15,283 nucleotides of DNA from Oscillospiraceae bacterium (GTDB taxonomy: Bacteria > Bacillota > Clostridia > Oscillospirales > Oscillospiraceae), in the NCBI GenBank assembly GCA_017458025.1, contig JAFTGG010000035.1:1-15283 (forward strand), read 5' to 3'. Both the position numbers and the translations under genes were made by a program. The number at the start of each line of letters is the position of its first letter. The first letter of the stretch is position 1. Positions 1 through 6,661 of the stretch are shown here, piece after piece. Below the pieces are notes generated by a model, which saw only the letters and a program-made list of their open reading frames with translations, searched no databases and was not told where the DNA came from.

Positions 1-274
1 CGGCCTTCTTCGCGGCCTCCTCGCGCTCGCGCTCTTCCCTGCTCTTGCGCTGCTCGGGCTGGAACGCCGGCTTCTTTTCGGGCTTCGGCTCCGGCTTGCC
101 GTCGTCGTAGCTGACGCGCACGGTGGCGGGCGTCGCGCCGATGCCGAGGAAGCCGGATTTCGCGCGTTCGAGAATCTCCACGGAGACCTCGTCGCGGTCC
201 ATCGACAGTTGGATGAGCGCCTTTTCGATGGCCTCCTCCTCGGTCTTGGCCGATACGTCGATATATTGAGTCAT
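1..274 (-). CDS. jag: Jag/KhpB RNA-binding protein, N-terminal part (runs off window)
   Basis: Only the first 91 codons are present; the gene continues beyond base 1. Reading from the ATG at 272-274 gives MTQYIDVSAKTEEEAIEKAL followed by a region containing KSGFLGIGATPA (residues 39-50). This is the hallmark of the Jag_N domain. Residues about 59-91 form a highly charged Lys/Glu/Arg/Pro linker, as in family members. The KH and R3H RNA-binding domains expected in the rest of the protein are outside the window. In the family, Jag (KhpB) works with KhpA as an RNA-binding protein affecting cell division and envelope genes, and it is nearly always encoded just after yidC/spoIIIJ. The start is set by a GGAAGGA ribosome binding site that begins inside the yidC stop region, 17 nt after yidC, suggesting one transcript. 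Confidence 0.93.
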   Translation of the reverse strand, partial: MTQYIDVSAKTEEEAIEKALIQLSMDRDEVSVEILERAKSGFLGIGATPATVRVSYDDGKPEPKPEKKPAFQPEQRKSREEREREEAAKKA

Positions 275-291
275 AGTTCTGTTATCCTTCC

Positions 292-1407
292 TTATTCACC
301 GTAGTGCTCCGGATCGTACGCCCGTCCGCGGGCATAGGGACGGTCGCCGATGCGGCCTGCCTCGCTGGTGGACGAGCCTTTTTTCTCGGACTTCTTTTCC
401 GTCTGCTTCTTCTGGGGCTGCTTGTTCTTGCCGCGGTTGTTCGCTTGCTCCTGGAACTGCCGCTGCTGCTCGCGTGCCGCCATCATCTTGGCGACGCGCT
501 CCTCGCGCTTCTTACGCTCCTTCTCGGTCTCCTCCTGCTCCATACGCGTAGAGAAATACTTGTTGAGGAACACGTCCTGCACGATCTGGAACACGCTGTT
601 CGCGATCCAATACACGCCGAGCGCCGCCGGCAGCGTAAAGCCGATCCACAGCGACATCAGCGGCATCATATACATCATGGAGCGCGTCTGGCGCGCCGCC
701 ACGTCGTCGCTCTTCTGGCCGTTGCCCGTCATTGCGACCTTGGACTGGAAGAAGCTCAGCGCCGCGGAGACGATGGGGATCAGCACGAGGCCGAACGTCG
801 CCCAGCCGCCGCTGAATACCTGCTTCCAGACCGTCTGCGGCATAACCGTCAGATCGAGGCCGAGGAAGCTGTAATCCATGCGGAACAGGCCGCCGACGCC
901 GGAAAAGCTTGCAAAATGATCGTTGATAAACTGCGCGAGCTGGATCTCCTCATAGAACGCCGCGCGTCCGCCCGCCTGTTCGGCGACGTAGCCGAGGCCG
1001 GACGCGATCTCGCGCACCCGCTCGATCGTCTCGCTCGAGAGCAGCATGAAGCGGCTGAGCGGCTGGCGGATGATGGAATACAGCGCGATGATGATGGGGA
1101 ACGGCAGCAGCGACCAAAGGCAGCCGCTCATCGGGTTGATGCCCTCCTGCGCGTACAGGAGCTGCAGCTCCTCGTTCATCTTCTGCTGGTTGTTCGCGTA
1201 CTTTTCCTGGATTTCCCGCATTTTGGGCTGGAATTGGTTCATGCGGATCATGCTCTTCTTGCTCTTGAGCTGGAAGGGCAGCAAGACCAGCTTGACGACC
1301 AGCGTGAACAGGATCAGCGCCCAGCCGTAGGACCCCGTCAGGTTATAGAACAGGCGCAGGATCCACGCGAACGGGATACAAATGTAGTAGCCTAATGTTG
1401 AAAACAT
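292..1407 (-). CDS. yidC: YidC/SpoIIIJ/Oxa1-family membrane protein insertase
   Basis: Inserts and folds membrane proteins in the cytoplasmic membrane, alone or with SecYEG. The product from the ATG at 1405-1407 is 371 residues. Hydrophobic segments lie near residues 6-24, 27-47, 96-115, 203-220 and 245-280, matching the conserved Gram-positive core. A charged cytoplasmic hairpin (about 48-86, with KSKKSMIRMNQFQPKMREI) lies between the early segments. The C-terminal tail (about 288-371) is strongly basic, as is usual for forms that contact ribosomes. The positive residue of the hydrophilic groove appears to be Lys39 where most homologues have Arg. No lipobox-type signal peptide is seen. An in-frame upstream start at 1485 exists, but GGAGG at 1416-1420, 8 nt from the ATG at 1407, fixes the start. 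It lies 129 nt after yidD and 17 nt before jag. Confidence 0.96.
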   Translation of the reverse strand: MFSTLGYYICIPFAWILRLFYNLTGSYGWALILFTLVVKLVLLPFQLKSKKSMIRMNQFQPKMREIQEKYANNQQKMNEELQLLYAQEGINPMSGCLWSLLPFPIIIALYSIIRQPLSRFMLLSSETIERVREIASGLGYVAEQAGGRAAFYEEIQLAQFINDHFASFSGVGGLFRMDYSFLGLDLTVMPQTVWKQVFSGGWATFGLVLIPIVSAALSFFQSKVAMTGNGQKSDDVAARQTRSMMYMMPLMSLWIGFTLPAALGVYWIANSVFQIVQDVFLNKYFSTRMEQEETEKERKKREERVAKMMAAREQQRQFQEQANNRGKNKQPQKKQTEKKSEKKGSSTSEAGRIGDRPYARGRAYDPEHYGE

Positions 1408-1519
1408 ATTGTTTTCCTCCAAATGATATTGGAAAACTGCCGATAAGCGGATTTCCTGTCTGCCGGGGCCGGACCGCGCGGGCATACTTGCGGTATGTCG
1501 AGCAATCCGCGGCGCCGGC

Positions 1520-1536
1520 CGGCGGAAAATCCGCCG
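1520..1536 (-). other. Hairpin immediately after the yidD stop codon
   Basis: Perfect 7-bp stem (CGGCGGA at 1520-1526, TCCGCCG at 1530-1536) with a 3-nt loop, starting on the base next to the yidD stop. In the minus-strand transcript it is not followed by a U tract, so it is not a standard terminator. It lies in the 129-nt yidD-yidC gap and may stabilise or partly attenuate the transcript. Confidence 0.5.
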
Positions 1537-1752
1537 TCAGGGAACCGGATCGTAGATTTTGTCTCCGCGATAAAACGGGTGGCAATGCGAGAGCCTCCTC
1601 GCCGCCAGAAACCCGCCCTTGACCGCGCCGTACTTTTCGACGGCCTCGAGGGCGTATTCCGAGCAGCTCGGGATAAAGCGGCAGCAGGGCGCGCGCAGCG
1701 GCGAGACGTTTTTTTGATAGAAGCGGATCCCCGCCATCACCGCGCGCTTCAT
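1537..1752 (-). CDS. yidD: YidD family membrane protein insertion efficiency factor
   Basis: Small protein of 71 residues that in other bacteria assists YidC-dependent membrane protein insertion at the inner face of the membrane. The sequence shows the family signature clearly: IRFYQKNVSPL (9-19), CRFIPSCSEYALEA (24-37), YGAVKGGFLAARRLSHCHPF (41-60), and an ending with a D-P-V pattern. The conserved cysteines are present (C23, C24, C30, C57). The ATG at 1750-1752 overlaps the rnpA stop as ATGA and has GGGAG 8 nt upstream. This favours it over an in-frame TTG at 1767 that would lie inside that ribosome binding site. The gene sits between rnpA and yidC, its usual place, and is probably translationally coupled to rnpA. 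Confidence 0.95.
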   Translation of the reverse strand: MKRAVMAGIRFYQKNVSPLRAPCCRFIPSCSEYALEAVEKYGAVKGGFLAARRLSHCHPFYRGDKIYDPVP

Positions 1753-2093
1753 GGCGCCGTCTCCCAAAGCCCCAGCTTTTCGCAGCTTTTGCGGTACGCC
1801 TGTTCAAGCTCGCGGTACGGCGCCGTGACGGCGCGCGTGCGCGCGACGAGTACGATGTCGTAGCCCTGCTTCAGCTCCGGCTGCGAGAGCCGGTAGATCT
1901 CGCGCAGGCGGCGGCGCACGCGGTTGCGCACGACCGCCTTGCCGAGCTTCGTGCTCACCGTGACGCCGAGGCGGTTGCGCCCGCGGCGGTTCGGCCGCGC
2001 GTAGACGACGAGAAACGGAGAAACGCCGGACTTTCCCTTGTTATAGACCCGGCGGAACTCATAATTCATTTTCAGCGTCGTCGCTCGCTTCAT
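1749..2093 (-). CDS. rnpA: Ribonuclease P protein component
   Basis: Protein subunit of RNase P, which with its catalytic RNA removes the 5' leader of precursor tRNAs in the cytoplasm. The product is 114 residues, the usual size. The family motif is RNRVRRRLREIYR at 56-68 (RNR at 56-58). The early FRRVYNKGKS segment (13-22) and the strand LGVTVSTKLGKAVVRN (42-57) are typical. The frame is open further upstream, but the ATG at 2091-2093 is chosen because the family starts a few residues before FRRVY and an AGAGG lies 8 nt upstream. It follows rpmH after a 110-nt gap containing a strong hairpin, and its stop overlaps the yidD start. Confidence 0.96.
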   Translation of the reverse strand: MKRATTLKMNYEFRRVYNKGKSGVSPFLVVYARPNRRGRNRLGVTVSTKLGKAVVRNRVRRRLREIYRLSQPELKQGYDIVLVARTRAVTAPYRELEQAYRKSCEKLGLWETAP

Positions 2094-2119
2094 CGCATAA
2101 GCCTCTGAACAAGCCTCTA

Positions 2120-2156
2120 AGGGACGGCGCGAAAGAGTTTTTCTGCGTCCGTCCCT
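2120..2156 (-). other. Strong hairpin between rpmH and rnpA
   Basis: Outer arms AGGGACGG (2120-2127) and CCGTCCCT (2149-2156) pair over 8 bp. The interior can extend through CGC/GCG and GAAA/TTTC with single-base bulges to a small loop. On the minus strand the stem is followed by TTAGAGG rather than a U run, so it is unlikely to be a simple terminator. A processing or stabilising element separating abundant rpmH mRNA from rnpA mRNA is plausible; this role is inference. Confidence 0.6.
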
Positions 2157-2203
2157 AAAATCACACAATCATGGTTCCCTGTTTGCGTCCGAAACCCGAA
2201 TAA

Positions 2204-2344
2204 TCAATGGGTCAGACGGGCGCGGCCTCTGGCGCGGCGGCGGGCGAGGACCTTGCGGCCGTTCGCGGTCTTCATGCGCTTGCGGAAGCCATGCTCCTTG
2301 GAGCGCTGCAGCTTTTTGGGCTGATAGGTGCGTTTGGTTGCCAT
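2204..2344 (-). CDS. rpmH: 50S ribosomal protein L34
   Basis: Small basic protein of the large ribosomal subunit. Translation from the ATG at 2342-2344 gives 46 residues beginning [20 protein letters not shown] and continuing with RKRM, then [14 protein letters not shown], the L34 signature. It ends in RLTH and a TGA at 2204-2206. This is close to the usual 44-46 residues. The ribosome binding site is a strong AAGGAGG 8 nt upstream. The gene is the first of the leftward group, behind a consensus promoter and a structured leader, and faces away from dnaA as in most Bacillota origins. Confidence 0.98.
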   Translation of the reverse strand: MATKRTYQPKKLQRSKEHGFRKRMKTANGRKVLARRRARGRARLTH

Positions 2345-2453
2345 GTCGTATTCCTCCTTCTTTCATAATACCGGCGGCTGTCGCCGCGCTTACTCGACAC
2401 GGGCGCCGGAGCGCCCATGCAGTAATCCTATGACGCGCCGAAAATAAGGCGCA
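2345..2453 (-). promoter_or_regulatory. Structured 5' leader of rpmH
   Basis: About 110 nt lie between the predicted transcription start and the rpmH ATG. It can form three successive hairpins: GCGCC/GGCGC (2435-2452), GGGCGC/GCGCCC with a 4-nt loop (2401-2416), and GCGGC/GCCGC with a 4-nt loop (2374-2387). The AAGGAGG ribosome binding site follows the third. No convincing small ORF with its own ribosome binding site is seen in it. Leader control of L34 or transcript stability is possible but unproven. Confidence 0.45.
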
Positions 2454-2459
2454 GGCGAT

Positions 2460-2488
2460 ATTATATAGGCTTCCGCGTTTTCTGTCAA
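2460..2488 (-). promoter_or_regulatory. Consensus sigma-A promoter for rpmH-rnpA-yidD-yidC-jag
   Basis: On the minus strand TTGACA (2483-2488) and TATAAT (2460-2465) are separated by exactly 17 bp. Both hexamers match the consensus perfectly. It points left into rpmH, with a start of transcription expected near 2453. Such a promoter suits a highly expressed ribosomal protein gene. Confidence 0.93.
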
Positions 2489-2555
2489 CCAAAATTTCGC
2501 GTCTTTTTTGCCGCGGAATTGTCGATACTTTATATTTAGAATATGTAGAAAACCG

Positions 2556-2584
2556 TTGCAATCGCCTCCCTTTTCTGCTATACT
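2556..2584 (+). promoter_or_regulatory. Sigma-A promoter of dnaA
   Basis: TTGCAA (2556-2561) and TATACT (2579-2584) are 17 bp apart. Transcription would start near 2591, about 28 nt before the dnaA GTG. Its -35 lies 67 bp from the -35 of the divergent rpmH promoter, across an AT-rich spacer (2489-2555). The -10 box forms part of a palindrome (2579-2602). The same pair of hexamers and spacing recurs upstream of the XRE gene. Confidence 0.88.
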
Positions 2585-2602
2585 TATTAAGTTATAAGTA
2601 TA
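2579..2602. promoter_or_regulatory. Palindrome over the dnaA -10 box and start site (candidate operator)
   Basis: Perfect 9-bp arms TATACTTAT (2579-2587) and ATAAGTATA (2594-2602) flank a 6-bp centre. The left arm contains the whole -10 hexamer and the repeat covers the expected transcription start. It is not a DnaA box. A repressor bound here would occlude the promoter. A weak hairpin at the 5' end of the mRNA is the alternative. Confidence 0.5.
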
Positions 2603-2618
2603 AGATCAGGAAAAGTGG

Positions 2619-3929
2619 GTGACCGATTTGAATTCCGTATCCGACGTATGGGAGCTCGTGCTCTCCAAGCTGCGCGAAAAGCTTTCAGAAACCAGCATCA
2701 ACACCTGGTTCGACGAAGTGACGCACGTCGATCTTCAGGAAAAAACGTTTATCATCGTCTGTCCGAACGAATTTAAACGCAATATGATCGAGCAGATGTT
2801 CACCACGCGGATTCAGGAGGTTCTGAAGGACCTGTTTTCCGCCGACTTTACGCTGAAGGTCGTCGGCGGTGAGGAGGACGACACCGCGAATTCAAAGCCC
2901 GTCTCCCTTTTTGAGCGCGACGATTTCACGTTTGACACCTTTGTCGTCGGCGAGTCGAATAAGCTCGCCTACGCCGCGGCGCAGGCGGTGGCGGACGGCG
3001 CGAGCGCGCACTATAACCCGCTGTTCATCTACGGCGACTCCGGCCTCGGCAAGACGCACCTGATCTACGCGATCCAACACCAATTTCAAAAGCGCCTGCC
3101 CAAAGCAAGGATCGTTTACATCAAGGGGGACGATTTCCTCAACGAGTTTATCTTTCTCGTGCGCCAGGGCCGCGGCGACGAGTTCCGCGCCAAGTATCGC
3201 GACGCCGACCTGCTGCTTGTGGACGACGTGCAGTTCGTCGCGGGCAAGGAGCAATCGCAAAACGAGTTCTTTCACACGTTCAACACGCTCTATGAAAACG
3301 GCCGCCAGATCGTGCTGACGTCCGATCGCCTCCCCTCCGAGATGACGCTGCTCGACGACCGCCTGCGCACCCGCTTTGAGTGGGGCCTGACCGTCGACGT
3401 ACAGGCGCCGGATTACGAGACGCGCGTCGCGATCGTCAAAAACAAAGCGGTCCAGCGCGGCTTCGTCATCGACGACAAGAGCGCCGATTACATCGCGAAA
3501 AACGTCACGACCAACGTCCGCCGGCTGGAGGGCGTCGTCAACATGATCAAGGCGCACCGCGAGCTCAACAAGGAAAAAATGAGCGACGAGGAGATCGAGT
3601 CGGTCGTCAAGGATGCCGTGCAGAAAAACAACGAGTCGATCCCGACGCCCGACGTCATCATCAACGAAGTCTCCCGCTTTTTCGGCTACGAGGAGGCGAT
3701 CCTTCGCGGGCCGAGCCGCAGCCGCCAGATCGTCGGCGCGCGCAACATCGCAATGTACCTCATTCGCAACATTACGGGACTCTCCACCATCGAGATCGGC
3801 AAAATTTTTGACCGTGACCACACCACCGCGCTTCACTCGCTCGACCAGGTCACGGAAAAGCTGGAAACGGATCCTAACTATTCCAAGACCATCAAAGACA
3901 TCACGCTGAACATCAACAGCCGGCGCTGA
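2619..3929 (+). CDS. dnaA: Chromosomal replication initiator protein DnaA
   Basis: AAA+ ATPase that binds DnaA boxes, opens the origin and recruits the helicase. The product is 436 residues. Domain I is about 1-82. Domain II is very short (about 83-100). The AAA+ domain III has Walker A GDSGLGKT (139-146), Walker B LLLVDDVQF (198-206), sensor I around LTSDRLPSEM (233-242), an arginine-finger segment LRTRFEWGL (249-257), and sensor II NVRRLEGV (299-306). Domain IV carries the DNA-binding signature, with RGPSRSRQIVGARNIAMYL (363-381) and DRDHTTALHSL (398-408). The start is a GTG with only a modest AGGA 7 nt upstream, suggesting limited translation. No closer ATG fits the family. It is transcribed from the promoter at 2556-2584, divergent from rpmH. 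Confidence 0.98.
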   Translation: MTDLNSVSDVWELVLSKLREKLSETSINTWFDEVTHVDLQEKTFIIVCPNEFKRNMIEQMFTTRIQEVLKDLFSADFTLKVVGGEEDDTANSKPVSLFERDDFTFDTFVVGESNKLAYAAAQAVADGASAHYNPLFIYGDSGLGKTHLIYAIQHQFQKRLPKARIVYIKGDDFLNEFIFLVRQGRGDEFRAKYRDADLLLVDDVQFVAGKEQSQNEFFHTFNTLYENGRQIVLTSDRLPSEMTLLDDRLRTRFEWGLTVDVQAPDYETRVAIVKNKAVQRGFVIDDKSADYIAKNVTTNVRRLEGVVNMIKAHRELNKEKMSDEEIESVVKDAVQKNNESIPTPDVIINEVSRFFGYEEAILRGPSRSRQIVGARNIAMYLIRNITGLSTIEIGKIFDRDHTTALHSLDQVTEKLETDPNYSKTIKDITLNINSRR

Positions 3930-4236
3930 AGACAAAAACGTTTCCCGTCGCGTATGTCGTCTTTCCGACGCGCTTTTTGCCGGAAGAACAGTCAATCGCT
4001 CTGCCGCCCGCGGGCGCCGCTTTTCCCCATAATTAACACTTTCCCTTTTTTAAACATTGTGGAAATCCATTTCCCGACGGAAAAGCGTGGAAAACCCCCT
4101 CTTTTATCCACCGGCTATTAAAAACATATTTTCCGCGCCGTTTCGCGATTTCTCTCAGTTTTCCACAATTTCCCGTCCCTCTACTACGACTGCTAAAAAT
4201 ATATATTTATCTTTTCTTTCAGAAAGGAAGACCGTC
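3930..4236. other. oriC: Putative replication origin (oriC) in the dnaA-dnaN gap
   Basis: This is the only gap over 300 bp. It contains several sequences close to the DnaA box TTATCCACA: TTTTCCCCA (4021-4029, 7/9), the complement of ATTTCCACA (4058-4066, 7/9), the complement of TTTTCCACG (4086-4094, 7/9), TTATCCACC (4104-4112, 8/9) and TTTTCCACA (4159-4167, 8/9). An AT-rich tract follows. Gene orientation switches just upstream, with leftward genes to the left and rightward genes to the right, as expected at an origin. The first 90 nt (3930-4020) hold no box and only a weak stem near 3946-3975. Confidence 0.87.
4159..4222 (+). other. Basal unwinding element: DnaA box, DnaA-trio run and AT-rich tract
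   Basis: A DnaA box TTTTCCACA (4159-4167) is followed by a spacer (4168-4180) and then five triplets CTA-CTA-CGA-CTG-CTA (4181-4195). These run into an A/T-rich tract (4195-4222) containing alternating AT. This order is that of the B. subtilis unwinding region, where repeated triplets (3'-GAT-5' on the bound strand, CTA on the complement) guide DnaA onto single-stranded DNA. Two of the triplets deviate by one base. Its end abuts the dnaN ribosome binding site. Confidence 0.75.
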
Positions 4237-5346
4237 ATGAAATTCTCCTGTGAAAAGCTCGTTTTGCAAAACGCCATCAACACCGCGGCGCGCGCCGTCG
4301 CCACCAAGAGCTCCATTCCCGCGCTGGAGGGGCTGCTGCTGGACTGCCGGAGCGGCGAATTGGTCGTCACGGGCTATAACATGCAGCTCGGTATTCGCAC
4401 GCGCTTTGCCTGCGACACGGAGCAGGAGGGGCAGTTGGTGCTCAACGCGCGGCTGTTCGGCGACATCGTGCGCCGTATGCCGGACGATACGGTGACGCTG
4501 ATTTCCGATGAAAAGCTGATGGTCAAGGTGCACTGCGGCGACGCCGATTTCGATATCATCGGTCTGCCCGCCGCCGATTTTCCGGAGCTGCCGGAGGTCG
4601 AGGAGAAGAATGTCGTTTCCCTGCCGGAAAAGACGCTCGGCGCGATGATCCGCGAGACCTGCTTCGCGGTTTCCACCAATGAGGCGCGGCCCGTGCATAT
4701 GGGTTCGCTGTTCGAGGTCGGCGCGGACGAGCTGACGGTCGTCTCCGTCGACGGCTTTCGTCTCGCGCTGCGCCGTGAAAAGCTGGAGCAGGCGCCGAGC
4801 GGAGTGTTCTCGTTTGTCGCGCCCGGCACGGCGCTCGGCGAGGTGGAGAAGGTGTGCGAGGATATCGACGAGCCGGTGAAAATCACGCTCGGCGACCGCC
4901 ATATTCTATTTGAGGTGGGAGAGACGGAGCTCATCTGCCGCCGGCTGGAGGGCGAATTTTTGGATTACAAGAACGCGATCCCGCGCAAAAACCCCATCAA
5001 GCTCGTCGTCGACACCAGGTCGATGATGGAGAGCCTCGACCGCGTCAGCGTCGTCATCAGCGAGAAGCTGAAAAGCCCCGTGCGCTGCGTGTTTTCACAG
5101 GATAAGGTGACGTTCACCGCCAAGACCGCGAGCGGCGATGCGAAGGACGTCTGCAAGGTGTCCGGCGACGGGCGGGAGCTGGAGATCGGCTTCAATAACC
5201 GCTATCTGGCGGAGGCGCTGCGCTACGCGCCCGCCGACATGGTGCAGTTGGAGCTCAATTCCGGCATTTCCCCCGCCATCGTCGTGCCGGTGGACGGCGG
5301 CGAAAGCTTCCTTTATATGGTGCTGCCGGTGCGGTTAAAAGCCTGA
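4237..5346 (+). CDS. dnaN: DNA polymerase III beta subunit (sliding clamp)
   Basis: Ring-shaped processivity clamp that tethers DNA polymerase to DNA and serves as a hub for repair and mismatch proteins. The product is 369 residues, the usual length, with three topologically similar domains of about 120 residues each. The N-terminus MKFSCEKLVLQNAIN and following KSSIPALEGLLLDC are typical. So is the C-terminal VVPVDGGESFLYMVLPVRL, which forms part of the last beta sheet. The frame is open upstream to 4057, inside the origin, but the ATG at 4237 has AGGA 8 nt upstream and begins at the conserved MKF. It follows oriC and is 6 nt from the S4-domain gene. No convincing separate promoter was found. 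Confidence 0.97.
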   Translation: MKFSCEKLVLQNAINTAARAVATKSSIPALEGLLLDCRSGELVVTGYNMQLGIRTRFACDTEQEGQLVLNARLFGDIVRRMPDDTVTLISDEKLMVKVHCGDADFDIIGLPAADFPELPEVEEKNVVSLPEKTLGAMIRETCFAVSTNEARPVHMGSLFEVGADELTVVSVDGFRLALRREKLEQAPSGVFSFVAPGTALGEVEKVCEDIDEPVKITLGDRHILFEVGETELICRRLEGEFLDYKNAIPRKNPIKLVVDTRSMMESLDRVSVVISEKLKSPVRCVFSQDKVTFTAKTASGDAKDVCKVSGDGRELEIGFNNRYLAEALRYAPADMVQLELNSGISPAIVVPVDGGESFLYMVLPVRLKA

Positions 5347-5352
5347 TTACAT

Positions 5353-5571
5353 ATGAAAATCATCGAAATCACAACCGAATTTATCAAACTGCAGGACCTG
5401 CTCAAGCTTGCGTCGCTGGTCTCCACCGGCGGCGAGGCGAAGATCGCCGTCGTAGACGGTCAAGTGACGGTCAACGGCGAGGTCTGCGAGCAGCGCGGCA
5501 AAAAAATACGCCCGGGCGATATAGTCGCCTATCGGGGGCGCGAGCTGACGGTAACGTATGCGGATCAATAG
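5353..5571 (+). CDS. yaaA: S4-domain RNA-binding protein, YaaA/RlbA type
   Basis: A 72-residue protein with an S4 fold: residues 14-20 (QDLLKLA) followed by GGEAKIAVVDGQVTVNGEVC (26-45) and GKKIRPGDIV (49-58). This fits the S4 pattern in which a loop with basic residues contacts structured RNA. The equivalent gene between dnaN and recF in B. subtilis is yaaA (also rlbA), implicated in ribosome assembly. It is not related to E. coli yaaA. No good ribosome binding site precedes the ATG, which lies 6 nt after the dnaN stop, so translational coupling is likely. Its last 14 nt overlap the recF start. Confidence 0.9.
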   Translation: MKIIEITTEFIKLQDLLKLASLVSTGGEAKIAVVDGQVTVNGEVCEQRGKKIRPGDIVAYRGRELTVTYADQ

Positions 5572-6661
5572 CCTGACGCTTCAAAATTTCCGCAACTATA
5601 CGGAGCAGACCATTGCTTTCGCGCCGGACAGCAACGTCATCGTCGGCGAGAACGCGCAGGGCAAGACGAACCTGCTCGAAGCGGTCGTCTACCTCTCCTG
5701 CGCGCGCTCGGGCCGCGCCCGCGCCGATAAGGAGCTGATCCGTTTCGGCGAGAGCGAAGCGCGGCTTCTCGGCGCGATCGACTCCCGCGGCCGCGAATTT
5801 GCCGTGGAGACACGGCTGTTTGCCGGAAAACGGCGCAAAATTACGATCAACCAAGTGCCCGCAAAGCGCGCAAGCGAGTTGACCGGCGTGCTGGGCACCG
5901 TCTTTTTCTGCCCTGAGGACCTGATGCTCATTCGCGAGGGCGCGTCCGCGCGGCGGCGGTTCATGGACCAGTCGCTGTGCCAGCTTCGCCCGCGCTATGC
6001 CGCGGCGCTTGCGGAGTACAACCGCGTGTATGAGCATAAGACGCGTATTCTGCGCGACAGCGAGGACTATCCCGCGCTGCGCGATACCTTGCCGGAGTTC
6101 AACACGCGCATGGCGATCTCGGGCGCGGTGCTGATTCACTATCGCGCGCGCTTTTGCGCCCGCCTCGCGGACTATGCCGCGACGGCGCACAGGGAATGCT
6201 CCGGCGGCAGGGAGGATCTGTCTCTGCGCTACGAAACGGTCAGGACCGTGACCGACCCGTTCGCGGAGCAGGGCGTGCTGATTGAGCAGCTTTTGGCGCA
6301 TCAGCGGGACCATGAGCAGGCGGAGGCGGCGTCCCGCCTCTGTCTTTCCGGACCGCACAAGGACGACATCGCGGTCGACATTGGCGGCGAGCCGGCACGG
6401 CAGTATTCGTCGCAGGGGCAGACCCGCACGGCGGCGCTCTCGTTCAAGCTCGCCGAGCGCGATATTTATAAGGAAATCACCGGACAGGCGCCCGTGCTGC
6501 TGCTCGACGACGTGCTTTCGGAGCTCGACCCGAAGCGGCAGGAGTTCGTGCTCAACCGCATCTCAGGCGGGCAGGTGTTCATCACCTGCTGCGAGGAGGA
6601 CCGTCTCGGCAGCCTGGTCGCGGGCAAGGTGCTGCACGTCGCGGGCGGGAGGGTCGAATAA
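5558..6661 (+). CDS. recF: DNA replication and repair protein RecF
   Basis: SMC-like ATPase that helps load RecA at single-stranded gaps with RecO and RecR. The product is 367 residues, typical length. It starts MRINSLTLQNFRNY, has Walker A GENAQGKT (30-37), the ABC signature region SSQGQTRTA (284-292), and Walker B with D-loop VLLLDDVLSELD (313-324). The family segment FFCPEDLMLIREGASARRRFMD is present near 126-147. The ATG at 5558 overlaps the end of the S4-domain gene by 14 nt, and the stop overlaps the remB start by one base (TAATG). This indicates coupled translation in the dnaN-gyrB group. Confidence 0.97.
   Translation: MRINSLTLQNFRNYTEQTIAFAPDSNVIVGENAQGKTNLLEAVVYLSCARSGRARADKELIRFGESEARLLGAIDSRGREFAVETRLFAGKRRKITINQVPAKRASELTGVLGTVFFCPEDLMLIREGASARRRFMDQSLCQLRPRYAAALAEYNRVYEHKTRILRDSEDYPALRDTLPEFNTRMAISGAVLIHYRARFCARLADYAATAHRECSGGREDLSLRYETVRTVTDPFAEQGVLIEQLLAHQRDHEQAEAASRLCLSGPHKDDIAVDIGGEPARQYSSQGQTRTAALSFKLAERDIYKEITGQAPVLLLDDVLSELDPKRQEFVLNRISGGQVFITCCEEDRLGSLVAGKVLHVAGGRVE

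Noticed and set aside
1408..1485. Longer yidC with an upstream in-frame start
   Set aside because: The extra 26 residues are polar and atypical, and the GGAGG site sits inside this stretch at the right distance from the ATG at 1407.
2519..2547. Second dnaA promoter (TTGTCG-17-TATGTA)
   Set aside because: Both hexamers match poorly and a far better promoter lies just downstream.
2169..2561. 130-codon minus-strand frame across the rpmH region
   Set aside because: It is out of frame with rpmH, spans the promoter, and its translation has no domain. The true L34 is in another frame.
3946..3975. Possible terminator after dnaA (GTCG/CGAC stem followed by GCGCTTTTT)
   Set aside because: The uninterrupted stem is only 4 bp, with extension needing a bulge. 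Too weak to annotate as a terminator.
4057..4236. 60-residue N-terminal extension of dnaN
   Set aside because: It would be encoded by the origin, including DnaA boxes and the AT-rich tract, and the family begins at MKF, which has its own ribosome binding site.
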